Positions 25,196 to 33,936 of a stretch of 56,576 bases of DNA are shown piece by piece; position 1 is the first letter of the stretch, and every line of letters begins with the position of its first letter. A program made the position numbers and the translations under genes. The notes under the pieces were generated by a model that saw only the letters and a program-made list of their open reading frames with translations, was not told the origin of the DNA and did no database searches. This stretch comes from Anaerolineae bacterium (GTDB taxonomy: Bacteria > Chloroflexota > Anaerolineae > Anaerolineales > Villigracilaceae). The stretch lies in contig JAKLPV010000191.1 of assembly GCA_022013685.1 (NCBI GenBank), forward strand, positions 1 to 56,576, in the 5' to 3' direction.

Positions 25196-27022
25196 TTAGA
25201 TCGCCTGGCCTTTGAATTGACTCATGTAAAGTTGGTAGAAAAAGCCTCGCCGCTCGAGCAGTTCCTGGTGTTTGCCACGCTCGATGATCTCCCCATCTTT
25301 GATAACCAGAACCTGGTCGGCATCGCGGATGGTTGATAGACGGTGCGCAATCACAAAACTTGTGCGGCCTTGCATCAGTTGGAGCAATGCTTTTTGGATG
25401 CGCACTTCTGTGCGTGTATCCACGCTGGACGTGGCTTCGTCCAAAATAAGAATCGCCGGATCAGCCAGTACTGCGCGGGCGATTGCCAGCATCTGGCGTT
25501 GGCCCTGGCTCAGGTTCCCGGCGCGTTCAGAGAGCAGGGTCTGATAACCGTTCGGCAGTTGGCGGATGAAATGGTCGGCATCGGCCAGCCTGGCGGCCTC
25601 GATCACTTCATCGTCTGTGGCTGAGAGCTGCCCGTAGCGGATATTTTCCATCACGGTATCGGCAAACATGAATGTGTCCTGCAAAACCAGGCCAAGCTGG
25701 CGGCGTAAATCGGCGCGATGGATATCGCGCAAGTTATGACCATCGATGAGGATGACGCCGCTGTCAATATCGTAAAACCGCGTCAGCAGGTTGGTGATGG
25801 TTGTTTTGCCCGCGCCGGTGGGGCCTACCAGGGCAACAGTTTGTCCCGGCCGGGCTTCGATGGACATCTTTTTGATGATGGGATTGCCTTCGACGTAGGC
25901 AAAGTCCACATCCTTGAATTCGACATGTCCGCGAATAGTTTCCAGGGCAATTGCCCCGCGGCTGTCTTCGGCTTCGGGAGTTGTATCGATCACATCGAAG
26001 ACTCTTTCCGAGCCTGCCAGCGCCGCCTGGATGGCATTGTAGATATTGGCAATCTGGCGCAAGGGTTGGATAAATCCATGCGCATAGCTAATGAAAGTAA
26101 CGATGATCCCAACGCTGACAAGTCCTTCGAGCGCCAGCCAGCCGCCAAGGCCAGCCAGGACAATTACAAATAAATTGCCCAACTGATTGGTGAGCGGCAT
26201 GAGCATCATGGCGTAGGTATTGGCGTAAACGCCGGCGCGGAAGACATCTGCGTTGACTCGCTTGAAGTTTTCCAGGGACGTTTCATTACGCCGAAAGGCT
26301 TTTACCACGCGCTGGCCGCTGATTGACTCTTCCAGGACGCCGTTTAGCTCGCCAAGGCCCTTTTGCAGCTCACGGAAGCCTTTTCGGGTGGAGCGGGCAA
26401 TAAAATTGGTGAACCAGAGCATGATTGGCACGACAATGACAGAAGCCAATGCCAGCCAGAAATTGAGCACAAACATGGCCACCACAAAACCGACCAGGGA
26501 CAGCAGGCTGCCGAGCATGGCGATAATATTTTGCGAGACGGCCTGGTTGACCGCTTCAATGTCATTGGTCAGGCGGCTCATTAATTCTCCGGCGGGGGTG
26601 GAGTCGAAAAATTTGAGCGGCAGGTTTTGCAAGTGCCCGAACAGATCGCGGCGCAGGTCTTTGAGCGCACGCTGGGAGACGCCGGCCATCGTCCATGAAG
26701 AAAGCGCCTGGAAGGCGTTGTTGCCGATGTAAACGGCAATCATAAGCAACGCTGTCTGCGCCAGGCCGCTGAGATCTTTGTTCCCGATATAGCGGTCAAT
26801 GGCGCGCCCCATTAGGTAAGGGCCGAGAAGGTCAAGAAAGGTGATCGAGAGTATCAGCCCGGCAACCAGGATGAGCTTGATTTTATACGGGCCAAGATAA
26901 GGCAGCAGGCGGGTCAGTGCCCGGCGCGGATTGGCAGCCTTTTCAATCTTTGTCGGGCGCATTGGGGCCCGTACTGCGATAACTGCGCTCGCCTGTTGTT
27001 GAGAGGGGGTTTGCTGGCTCAT
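25196..27022 (-). CDS. heterodimeric ABC exporter subunit, TM288-like (catalytically complete NBD)
   Basis: 608 residues: six-helix transmembrane domain (about 50-340) and one ATPase domain. Walker A GPTGAGKTT, signature LSQGQ (non-consensus, normally LSGGQ), Walker B ILILDEATSS with the catalytic Glu, and H-loop His in IAHRLST. The last residues (GKHQELLERRGFFYQLYMSQF) resemble TM288 of Thermotoga. With the upstream gene it should form an asymmetric exporter: the non-consensus signature here belongs to the degenerate ATP site. Start overlaps the partner's stop by four bases (ATGA), so translation is coupled. Cargo is unknown; such pairs often export drugs or lipids. Confidence 0.88.
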   Translation of the reverse strand: MSQQTPSQQQASAVIAVRAPMRPTKIEKAANPRRALTRLLPYLGPYKIKLILVAGLILSITFLDLLGPYLMGRAIDRYIGNKDLSGLAQTALLMIAVYIGNNAFQALSSWTMAGVSQRALKDLRRDLFGHLQNLPLKFFDSTPAGELMSRLTNDIEAVNQAVSQNIIAMLGSLLSLVGFVVAMFVLNFWLALASVIVVPIMLWFTNFIARSTRKGFRELQKGLGELNGVLEESISGQRVVKAFRRNETSLENFKRVNADVFRAGVYANTYAMMLMPLTNQLGNLFVIVLAGLGGWLALEGLVSVGIIVTFISYAHGFIQPLRQIANIYNAIQAALAGSERVFDVIDTTPEAEDSRGAIALETIRGHVEFKDVDFAYVEGNPIIKKMSIEARPGQTVALVGPTGAGKTTITNLLTRFYDIDSGVILIDGHNLRDIHRADLRRQLGLVLQDTFMFADTVMENIRYGQLSATDDEVIEAARLADADHFIRQLPNGYQTLLSERAGNLSQGQRQMLAIARAVLADPAILILDEATSSVDTRTEVRIQKALLQLMQGRTSFVIAHRLSTIRDADQVLVIKDGEIIERGKHQELLERRGFFYQLYMSQFKGQAI

Positions 27023-28833
27023 GATGGTCTCCCTGAGATTTCACGCCGAAGACTCCTGAGTTCCGACTCCGGGCCTCCTAACTGCGAGGCAAAGATTTCC
27101 TGGTAAATTGGGCTGGACTGTATCAAATGATTGTGTGTACCCTCCGCGGCGACGCGGCCATTGTCGATAACGATGATTTTGTCGGCATTCAAGACGGTGC
27201 TGATGCGTTGGGCAACCATCACGGTTGTCATTTTGCAAATGGGCGAATCGGATACCTGGCTGCCAGGGAAAGTCCACGCGCTTATGGCCGCATGGATATT
27301 GGTCTCAGTCTCCACATCGACAGAACTGGTGCTGTCGTCCAGAATCAAAATCGCCGGGTGCTGGAGCAGTGAGCGGGCAATGGCAATGCGCTGTTTCTGT
27401 CCGCCAGACAGGTTGACGCCGCGCTGGTTAACGTGAGTTTCGTAGCCGTCTGGCAGATTCAAGATAAATTCGTGGGCCTGGGATGCCTTGGCCGCGGCGA
27501 TCACTTCGTCGCTGCTGGCATCCGGTTTGCCATAGCGGATGTTGTCGCGGACCGTGCCGGAAAACAGGATTGTCTCTTGCGGCACGATGCCAATTTGCGC
27601 CAGCAGGCTGCTCTGCGACACCTCGCGCACATCCATACCGTTGATGCGTACTCGTCCGCCGGTGGCGTCGTAAAAGCGCGGGATCAGGTTGATCAGCGTC
27701 GATTTTCCCGAGCCGGTGGAGCCTAAAATCGCGACAGTTTGCCCCGGTTCGATTGTCAGGTTGATGCCTTCCAGTACTGCCCCGTCATTCGTCCCCTCGT
27801 AGTGGAAGTGGACGTACTCAAACTGAATGCGTGGATTCTGCAATTCGGACAGTGAGACAGGCTGAGGGTGGTCCGTTACTTCGGGAACCGTCTCCAGCAC
27901 CTCGTTGATCCTCTCTGCTGAAACGGTTGCCGCGGCGATGATATTCGAGAGCATTACCATGATCCCCAACGGCCCCAGGATCGTTTGCAGGTAGTTGACA
28001 AAGGCCACCAACTGTCCGATGGTCACGTCGCCATTGATGGCCTGGACGCCGCCAAACCAGATGACGGTGACGAGTCCGAAGTTGACCATCAAGGTCAGGG
28101 ACGGCGACATGGCAGACATAAATTGCATGACGTGTATGTTGCGTTCTGCAAAGTCGTCGTTGGCTTTTCCGAAACGTTCCTTTTCGCGCTGATCGCGGAC
28201 GAAAGCCTTGACCACCCGCACCCCGGCAATATTTTCTTGCAGGATTCCGTTCAGGCGATCCAGTTGTTGCTGGACGGTCAGGAAGAGCGGGCCCATTTTG
28301 ATCGTAAAGAAAACAACCAGGATGCCAGAAATAAGCAGGATTGGCAGCATAACAGTTGCCAGGCGGGCATTCGTGATGTACATCAGGATGAGCGACCCAG
28401 CCATGATCAGTGGCGCGCGTGTGCCGATGCGCAGGAAAACCTGGGTTAATCGCTGGATAATGGTGGCATCGCTGCTCAAGCGCACCATCAGTTGACCGGT
28501 ATTGATCTGGTCGAGATTGCCATACGAAAAAGATTGGATGCGCACGAACATTGCTTCACGCAGGTCACGCGCCACGCTTTCGCCAGCCAGAATGGATAAG
28601 TAATTGTTCCCCAGGGCAAACAGGGTGCTGGTGATTGAGATGACCAGCATCAGGGCGGCAGTCTGGAAGACAACAGTGTAGTTCTGGGCATGGATGCCAT
28701 CGTCGATGATACGCTGAACCAGGCGTGGGATGGCCAGGTCCATAAATACGACAGCGGTCAGCAAAACCAGTGAGGCGATGGCGGGTTTCGAGTACGGCTT
28801 TAGAAATGGGAAGAGTTTTTTGATGTGCTTCAT
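27019..28833 (-). CDS. heterodimeric ABC exporter subunit, TM287-like (degenerate NBD)
   Basis: 604 residues from the ATG complementary to 28831-28833, which starts MKHIKKLFPFLKPY as in related exporters. Transmembrane domain about 15-310; ATPase domain with Walker A GSTGSGKST and consensus LSGGQ, but Walker B is ILILDDSTSS (Asp for the catalytic Glu) and the H-loop His is Gln (VAQRIST). Both changes are the mark of the degenerate partner in TM287/288-type exporters. Between HAAIS and TTVMVAQ there are about ten extra residues (AWTFPGSQVSDSPICKM) where relatives have a short turn. This is odd and lies next to the ATP site. Confidence 0.88.
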   Translation of the reverse strand: MKHIKKLFPFLKPYSKPAIASLVLLTAVVFMDLAIPRLVQRIIDDGIHAQNYTVVFQTAALMLVISITSTLFALGNNYLSILAGESVARDLREAMFVRIQSFSYGNLDQINTGQLMVRLSSDATIIQRLTQVFLRIGTRAPLIMAGSLILMYITNARLATVMLPILLISGILVVFFTIKMGPLFLTVQQQLDRLNGILQENIAGVRVVKAFVRDQREKERFGKANDDFAERNIHVMQFMSAMSPSLTLMVNFGLVTVIWFGGVQAINGDVTIGQLVAFVNYLQTILGPLGIMVMLSNIIAAATVSAERINEVLETVPEVTDHPQPVSLSELQNPRIQFEYVHFHYEGTNDGAVLEGINLTIEPGQTVAILGSTGSGKSTLINLIPRFYDATGGRVRINGMDVREVSQSSLLAQIGIVPQETILFSGTVRDNIRYGKPDASSDEVIAAAKASQAHEFILNLPDGYETHVNQRGVNLSGGQKQRIAIARSLLQHPAILILDDSTSSVDVETETNIHAAISAWTFPGSQVSDSPICKMTTVMVAQRISTVLNADKIIVIDNGRVAAEGTHNHLIQSSPIYQEIFASQLGGPESELRSLRREISGRPS

Positions 28834-28843
28834 GGGTAGTGTA

Positions 28844-28872
28844 TTTGTATGCCTGGAACGTGGTTTCGTCAA
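28844..28872 (-). promoter_or_regulatory. promoter of the ABC exporter operon
   Basis: Minus-strand TTGACG (28872 to 28867) and TACAAA (28849 to 28844) are 17 bases apart. The start of transcription would be about three bases before the ATG at 28833, again an almost leaderless message. Confidence 0.5.
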
Positions 28873-28919
28873 GCCTGTTCTGGAGATTGGATTTGTGTTG
28901 CAGTAGAAAGAAACGCATA

Positions 28920-28948
28920 TTGTCGCGGCGGGCTGTCTTTTGTATAAT
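28920..28948 (+). promoter_or_regulatory. promoter of the aminotransferase gene, leaderless
   Basis: TTGTCG (28920-28925), 17-base spacer, perfect TATAAT (28943-28948). Six bases separate the -10 box from ATG 28955, so transcription should start at the start codon itself. No Shine-Dalgarno is present. Confidence 0.65.
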
Positions 28949-28954
28949 GTCCGC

Positions 28955-30109
28955 ATGGCCAACTTGAAACAGTTTTTTCTGCTCGACCCTTCCGTTCATT
29001 TTCTGAACCATGGTTCCTTTGGCGCCTGTCCGGCTCCAGTTTTCGAGGCCTACCAGGTCTGGCAGAGGCGACTGGAGCGTCAGCCGGTTCTCTTTCTCGG
29101 ACGTGAGCATGATGCCCTGCTCCGCGAATCGCGCATCTCCCTGGGCATGTTCTTGCACGCCGACCCGGACGACTTGGTCTACATTCCCAATGCCACGTAT
29201 GGTGTTAATATTGTTGCCCGTTCCCTGGACCTCCAACCCGGCGATGAAGTGCTGACAACCGACCACGAGTACGGTGCCTGTGACTTCACCTGGGAATTTT
29301 TATGCAAAAAAAGCGGTTCAAGCTATATCCATCAGCCAATTGTGCTGCCGGCAGTTTCAGAAGCCGAGATGGTTGAGCAGTTTTGGGCGGGTGTAAGTGG
29401 GCGAACGAAAGTAATTTATTTGAGCCACATCACTTCGCCGACTGCTTTGCGTTTACCTGTCGAGCAGATTTGTTTGCGCGCCCGCGCCGCGGGGATTCTG
29501 ACCATTGTGGACGGCGCTCATGCGCCTGGGCAGATTCCGCTTGACCTGACGGCAGTCGGGGCTGATTTTTATACCGGCAATTGTCACAAATGGATGTTGG
29601 CCCCAAAGGGCGCAGCTTTCCTGTGGGCGCGTCGCGAAGCACAGGGATTGATCGACCCGCTGGTGGTCAGTTGGGGCTATGGGGCTGACCCGAAGTTTGG
29701 TAGCGGCTCTCGTTACATCGACTTGTTGCAATGGATCGGCACGCGTGATCCGGCTGCCTGCCTTTCGGTGCCGGATGCGATCCGGTTCATGCGCGAGCAT
29801 GATTGGGAAGCGGTGCGCAGCGAGTGCCATGCCTTGCTTCGACGGGCGATCTCTGAAATTTGCGACTTGACCGGCCTGGCACCCTTGTACCCGCTTGATT
29901 CTGATCTCTTTTCGCAGATGGCGATTGCGCCCCTGCCGCTTGAAACCGACCTGGTAGTTTTGAAATCAGGCCTGTACGATGATTTCAAGGTCGAAATCCC
30001 ATTGATCGAATGGCAGAGGCGCAAGTTTGTACGTATCTCCATCCAGGCTTACAACAGCCGGGCCGACACCGATGCGCTGCTGTCAGGTTTGAAGGCCCTG
30101 TTGTTTTAG
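28955..30109 (+). CDS. class V aminotransferase-fold PLP enzyme (isopenicillin-N epimerase-like)
   Basis: 384 residues. The N-terminus FLLDPSVHFLNHGSFGACP is the hallmark of the isopenicillin-N epimerase/cysteine-desulfurase-like group. Other marks: YIPNATYGVNIVARSL (cofactor phosphate), DHEYGACDFTW, the VDGAHAPGQIPLDL Asp that pairs with the PLP nitrogen, and the Schiff-base Lys in YTGNCHKWMLAPKGAAFL. Relatives epimerise or deaminate amino acids, or cleave C-S bonds, so the reaction cannot be set from sequence alone. It is divergent from the ABC exporter and has its own promoter. Confidence 0.85.
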   Translation: MANLKQFFLLDPSVHFLNHGSFGACPAPVFEAYQVWQRRLERQPVLFLGREHDALLRESRISLGMFLHADPDDLVYIPNATYGVNIVARSLDLQPGDEVLTTDHEYGACDFTWEFLCKKSGSSYIHQPIVLPAVSEAEMVEQFWAGVSGRTKVIYLSHITSPTALRLPVEQICLRARAAGILTIVDGAHAPGQIPLDLTAVGADFYTGNCHKWMLAPKGAAFLWARREAQGLIDPLVVSWGYGADPKFGSGSRYIDLLQWIGTRDPAACLSVPDAIRFMREHDWEAVRSECHALLRRAISEICDLTGLAPLYPLDSDLFSQMAIAPLPLETDLVVLKSGLYDDFKVEIPLIEWQRRKFVRISIQAYNSRADTDALLSGLKALLF

Positions 30110-30110
30110 C

Positions 30111-30119
30111 TGATATACT
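30111..30119 (+). promoter_or_regulatory. possible extended -10 promoter of the DEAD-box gene
   Basis: TGA followed by TATACT makes an extended -10 immediately after the aminotransferase stop. Transcription from about 30126 would give a 90-base leader, long for this window, as seen for some cold-inducible RNA helicases. No -35 is recognised. Confidence 0.35.
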
Positions 30120-30218
30120 CGGAACACAATACGGTTCTCTGATATTTCCCAAAATGCGGAGGCCTATCAAGGGAATTTGCAAAGAGTCTACAATACATTA
30201 AGAAGAATTGAGATTTTT

Positions 30219-31676
30219 ATGGTCACTCCATCTGAAACAAACTCGGAAACAATTAACAACCCCCTGCCAGATCTTGCTTTTGAGCAGTTGCCGGCCCATT
30301 TGCGCGAGGCTGCTGCTCGCGCTGGTTGGGGCGAACTGATGCCTGTCCAGGCGCGCGCCATCCCTTACCTGTTGGCCCGGCGCAATATGATGATCCAGGC
30401 TCGCACCGGAAGCGGAAAAACCGGGGCTTTTTTGCTTCCGATGCTTGAACGGCTGGATGCGAACCGCGCAAACTGCCAGGCGTTGATCCTTGTCCCGACT
30501 CGTGAACTGGCCCGCCAAGTCTTCCAGGAAGCGGAACGATTGTGCGGGGACAAGGGGTTACGAACGGTGGCTGTTTATGGCGGGGTTGGGTATCGTGGCC
30601 AAATCGATGCGCTGACCCAGGGGGCCCATATCGTGGTCGGGACTCCGGGGCGCGTCCTCGATCATTTGCTGAAGAGAACCTTCTCACTCGAACATCTGCG
30701 CATGTTGATTTTTGATGAGGCCGACCGGATGCTCTCTATGGGCTTTTACCCGGATATGCGCCAGGTACAGCGTTACCTGCCTGCACGCGAGATTCACACC
30801 TGCATGTTTTCGGCCACTTTTCCCGAAGCCGTTCAGCGCACAGCCCGCGAATTCATCCGCACGCCAGAATTTATCAGCCTGAGCAGCGACCATGTCCACG
30901 TGACCGATACGGAGCATATTTTTTATATCGTCGATGGCATGGACAAGGACCGCAGCCTGGTGCGGTTGATCGAGGTTGAGCAGCCGCTATCGGCGATTAT
31001 CTTCTGCAACACCAAAGACCGGGTGCATTACGTCTCGGTTGTCTTGCAGCGCTTTGGCTATGACGCTGACGAGTTGAGCGCGGACCTTTCGCAGGTAGCA
31101 CGCGAGAGCGTGCTGGAGCGTGTCAGACGTGGAACACTGCGTTTTTTGGTGGCGACCGATATTGCCGCGCGCGGGTTGGATATTCCCAGCCTGTCGCACG
31201 TTATTCAGTACGAACCCCCCGAGGAATCTGAAGCCTATATCCACCGCGCCGGTCGAACAGGTCGCGCGGGAGCGACCGGGACCGCAATTTCGCTGGTTAA
31301 TAAGGGCGAAAAATTCACCCTTGAGCGTATAGCCAAACAATATGACATTCAAATGGAAGAACGTTCCATTCCGATGGATGCAGACGTTCAGGCAGTGGTG
31401 GCCGAGCGGGCGACAGCCTTGCTTGAGGCGCGTCTGCGTGAACGCGATAAACTGCAAACCGAGCGCAGTCAGCGTTTTGTGCCGCTGGCGCGTTCCCTGG
31501 CTGAAAACGATGAAGAAGTGGCTTTGCTTGCCATGTTGCTGGATGATTATTATCAGCAAACATTGCACGGGATTATGCCCGGGCCTGTCTCGCAAGCCTC
31601 TGGAACGGCTGCGCGCAACGCTGAGCCGGCACGCAAGGATAAGCGTTCGTCAGACCGCAATCGCCGGCGCCGTTAG
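30219..31676 (+). CDS. DEAD-box RNA helicase
   Basis: 485 residues from ATG 30219; an upstream in-frame extension lacks conserved sequence. All helicase motifs are present: Q motif region (MPVQARAIPYLL), I ARTGSGKT, Ia PTRELA, GG, Ib TPGR, II DEAD, III SAT, IV IIFCNT, V ATDIAARGLD and VI HRAGRTGR. A helical extension (about 375-455) and a basic tail ending KDKRSSDRNRRRR follow, fitting a cold-shock or ribosome-assembly helicase such as CshA or DeaD. A strong terminator lies 8 bases after the stop. Confidence 0.92.
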   Translation: MVTPSETNSETINNPLPDLAFEQLPAHLREAAARAGWGELMPVQARAIPYLLARRNMMIQARTGSGKTGAFLLPMLERLDANRANCQALILVPTRELARQVFQEAERLCGDKGLRTVAVYGGVGYRGQIDALTQGAHIVVGTPGRVLDHLLKRTFSLEHLRMLIFDEADRMLSMGFYPDMRQVQRYLPAREIHTCMFSATFPEAVQRTAREFIRTPEFISLSSDHVHVTDTEHIFYIVDGMDKDRSLVRLIEVEQPLSAIIFCNTKDRVHYVSVVLQRFGYDADELSADLSQVARESVLERVRRGTLRFLVATDIAARGLDIPSLSHVIQYEPPEESEAYIHRAGRTGRAGATGTAISLVNKGEKFTLERIAKQYDIQMEERSIPMDADVQAVVAERATALLEARLRERDKLQTERSQRFVPLARSLAENDEEVALLAMLLDDYYQQTLHGIMPGPVSQASGTAARNAEPARKDKRSSDRNRRRR

Positions 31677-31683
31677 AAAAGCT

Positions 31684-31714
31684 AAAAAAGAGAGCCAATC
31701 GCTCTCTTTTTTTT
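31684..31714 (+). terminator. intrinsic terminator after the DEAD-box gene
   Basis: AAAAAAGAGAGC (31684-31695) pairs with GCTCTCTTTTTTTT (31701-31714) across a CAATC loop. It separates the helicase from the LacI-led operon. Confidence 0.9.
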
Positions 31715-31715
31715 A

Positions 31716-31724
31716 TGGTATTAT
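31716..31724 (+). promoter_or_regulatory. extended -10 promoter of the LacI-led operon
   Basis: TGG directly followed by TATTAT (31719-31724). The start point, near 31731, falls inside the operator palindrome at 31726-31741. Confidence 0.5.
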
Positions 31725-31725
31725 A

Positions 31726-31741
31726 ACTTAAACGTTTAAGT
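31726..31741 (+). promoter_or_regulatory. LacI-family operator (16-bp perfect palindrome)
   Basis: ACTTAAACGTTTAAGT is perfectly symmetric around a central CG, the typical form of LacI/GalR operators. It begins two bases after the -10 box and ends six bases before the regulator's ATG, so binding would block transcription of the regulator and the operon behind it. Confidence 0.75.
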
Positions 31742-31747
31742 AATCCT

Positions 31748-32764
31748 ATGAAAATCACCATTCGCCAGATCGCCGAGCAATTAAATCTGTCCATAGCGGC
31801 TGTTTCACGCGCGTTGGACGGTTATCCTGATATTTCTCCGCTGACACGCCAGCGGGTGCTGGATGCCGCTCGCGAGATGGGCTATGTTCCAAATCGGGCT
31901 GCCCGCCAGTTACGCCGCCAGAAAACGGATGCGATTGGTTACATTTTGCCTTCGGGCACGCCGGGCTTTAGCGAGGCTTTTTTTGCAGAATTTCTGATCG
32001 GGCTGGGCGATCAGGCTCCCAGACACAACCTCGATTTGTTGGTTTCAACCGCCGGTAGCAGCCCTGTGCGCGAGCAGGATTTGTACCGCACCTGGGTGCG
32101 CTCGCAAAAAGTGGATGGATTCATTCTCAACCGTATTCGCCTGAACGATTGGCGTGTGCGCTACCTGGCTGAAAACCAGATTCCTTTTGTAGCGCTGGAG
32201 CGCTCACTGGATGGGATCGAGTATCCGCATATTGAAGTCGATAATATTGGCGGAGTGGTCTCTTTGGTGAATCATTTGCACGAACAGGGATTCCGCCGGA
32301 TGGCTTTTATTGGCGGTCCGGAAGATCTGAAAATTCAGGTGGCGCGCCTGGCTGGCTACCGCCAGGGCCTGGCCGATTGTGGTATGGTTTTTGATCCGGA
32401 ACTGGTTGTAGAAGGCGATTTGAGCGCTTCCGGTGGTTATCAGGCAGCTCGTCGTTTGCGCTGGCTGCCAAATCCGCCGGAAGCAATGGTTTGCCTGAAC
32501 GATGAGACAGCCTTTGGCGTATTGCACGCCATGCACGATTTAGGCCTTGAGATTGGCCGCGATGTGGCGGTGGCTGGTTTCGATGGTGTGGCTGCATCCG
32601 CGCATACCCGTCCAGCACTGACCACGCTGGATATTCCGGTCGCGGAGATTGCTCAAAACCTGGTGCAGATGTTGGCCCAACTGCTGGAAAACAAACCGCT
32701 GGAAGAAAACCGGCCGGCGCTGCACCCGAGACTCTTGGTGCGCGCTTCGACCAGCTCCCACTAA
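31748..32764 (+). CDS. LacI-family transcriptional repressor
   Basis: 338 residues. The helix-turn-helix and hinge are clear: ITIRQIAEQLNLSIAAVSRALDGYPDISPLTRQRVLDAAREMGYVPNRAARQLR (about 3-56). The rest is a periplasmic-binding-protein-like sensor domain with DAIGYILP, VDGFILNRIRLNDWRV, IPFVALER, EVDNIGG and GFDGVAASAHTRPALTTLDIP. It most likely represses itself and the downstream operon through the palindrome on its promoter; the effector is probably a small molecule linked to the pathway. It lies 22 bases before the first dehydrogenase-like gene and shares its direction. Confidence 0.9.
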   Translation: MKITIRQIAEQLNLSIAAVSRALDGYPDISPLTRQRVLDAAREMGYVPNRAARQLRRQKTDAIGYILPSGTPGFSEAFFAEFLIGLGDQAPRHNLDLLVSTAGSSPVREQDLYRTWVRSQKVDGFILNRIRLNDWRVRYLAENQIPFVALERSLDGIEYPHIEVDNIGGVVSLVNHLHEQGFRRMAFIGGPEDLKIQVARLAGYRQGLADCGMVFDPELVVEGDLSASGGYQAARRLRWLPNPPEAMVCLNDETAFGVLHAMHDLGLEIGRDVAVAGFDGVAASAHTRPALTTLDIPVAEIAQNLVQMLAQLLENKPLEENRPALHPRLLVRASTSSH

Positions 32765-32786
32765 AGATAAAGATAAAGGAGATTAG

Positions 32787-33932
32787 ATGGAGAACTCAAT
32801 CACGCTTGGGTTGCCGCGAATTCACGCCGAATTTGGCGAGAAGCGCGATTTTCTGCCAGATTTCGTAGCCCACCTGGAAAAGTTGGGCGCTCAGGTTTTT
32901 CTCGAATATGGTTACGGAGTCGCGCTCGGTTTTACTGAAGCCGATTACCACGCGATTGCGCCCAAAGCTATTTTTACTTCACACCAGGAAATTTATCAGC
33001 AGGATAACGTGCTCGTCTTGCGCTGCCCGCTCGAAAAAGATTTGCGCCTGCTCAAGCCTGGCGCATGCATTATCTCGATGATGCACTATTCCACTCGACC
33101 GGCGCGAGTTGAACTTTTACACGCACTCAATGTGCAGGCCATTTCGCTCGATTCGATCAAAGATGACGTCGGCCGTCGTATGGTTGAGAATCTGCATTCG
33201 GTAGCCTGGAACGGGCTGGAAGTAGCCTTTCGTGTCTTACAGCGCAACTATCCCGCGCCAGGGATGGAAAGCGCCGAGCGCGGTCCGATTCATGTCACGG
33301 TGATGGGTGTTGGTGCAGTTGGCGTTCATGCCGTGCAGGCCGCCAGCCGTTATGGAAACTTGAAACTGTGGCGCTCTCTGGCCGGACGCGGCGTGCCGGG
33401 TGTACAGGTGACAGCGATTGACTATGACCTGACTTATAACGAAACAGTCATGCGTGACCTGCTGTCGCATACCGATATTCTGGTGGACGCCACCCAGCGG
33501 CCTGACCCAAGCCAGGCTGTTATCCCGAATCCGTGGATTGCCTGGATGCCTGAACACGCCGTCTTGGTTGACCTGTCAGTGGATCCGTACAACTGCGTTT
33601 CAGACGAACATCGCGAGGTCAAAGGCATCGAAGGTATACCGCAGGGCAACCTCGATCAATACGTTTTTGCTCCCGACGATCCGGCCTTTGATCGTGTGCC
33701 TCAGTGCGCATCTACGAATAACCGGCGTTATTCTGTCTCGTGTTACTCGTGGCCGGGAATCCATCCAAAAGAATGTATGCAACTGTACGGTGAGCAACTT
33801 CGCCCCTTGCTGCGCACCTTGATCGAGAAGGGTGGGGCGCAGAATATTAATGGTAAGGGGAAATTTTTAGAGCGGGCGCTTGCGCGCGCAATGCTCTCCA
33901 ACTGGATAACGAAGAACGGAAAGGAAGGTTGA
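32787..33932 (+). CDS. alanine dehydrogenase/PNT-like protein, paralogue 1
   Basis: 381 residues. The first half is related to the N-terminal domain of the alanine dehydrogenase / transhydrogenase / saccharopine dehydrogenase family (LGLPRIHAEFGEKRDFLPDFVAHLEKLGAQVFLEYGYG, DNVLVLRCP). The second half has a Rossmann dinucleotide loop (VTVMGVGAVGVHAVQAAS, about 172-190), DILVDATQRPDPS and a C-terminal YSWPGIHPKEC. It is close to the next gene: both have SVAWNGLE, EGIPQG-L-QYVF and SCYSWPG. The pair probably forms a hetero-oligomer or handles related amino acids. The substrate is unknown. AAAGGAG precedes the ATG. Confidence 0.72.
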   Translation: MENSITLGLPRIHAEFGEKRDFLPDFVAHLEKLGAQVFLEYGYGVALGFTEADYHAIAPKAIFTSHQEIYQQDNVLVLRCPLEKDLRLLKPGACIISMMHYSTRPARVELLHALNVQAISLDSIKDDVGRRMVENLHSVAWNGLEVAFRVLQRNYPAPGMESAERGPIHVTVMGVGAVGVHAVQAASRYGNLKLWRSLAGRGVPGVQVTAIDYDLTYNETVMRDLLSHTDILVDATQRPDPSQAVIPNPWIAWMPEHAVLVDLSVDPYNCVSDEHREVKGIEGIPQGNLDQYVFAPDDPAFDRVPQCASTNNRRYSVSCYSWPGIHPKECMQLYGEQLRPLLRTLIEKGGAQNINGKGKFLERALARAMLSNWITKNGKEG

Positions 33933-33936
33933 ACAG

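Noticed and set aside
27019-28962. N-terminal 43-residue extension of the TM287-like subunit to 28962
   Set aside because: It runs across the promoter and has no resemblance to exporter N-termini; MKHIKKLF at 28833 is the expected start.
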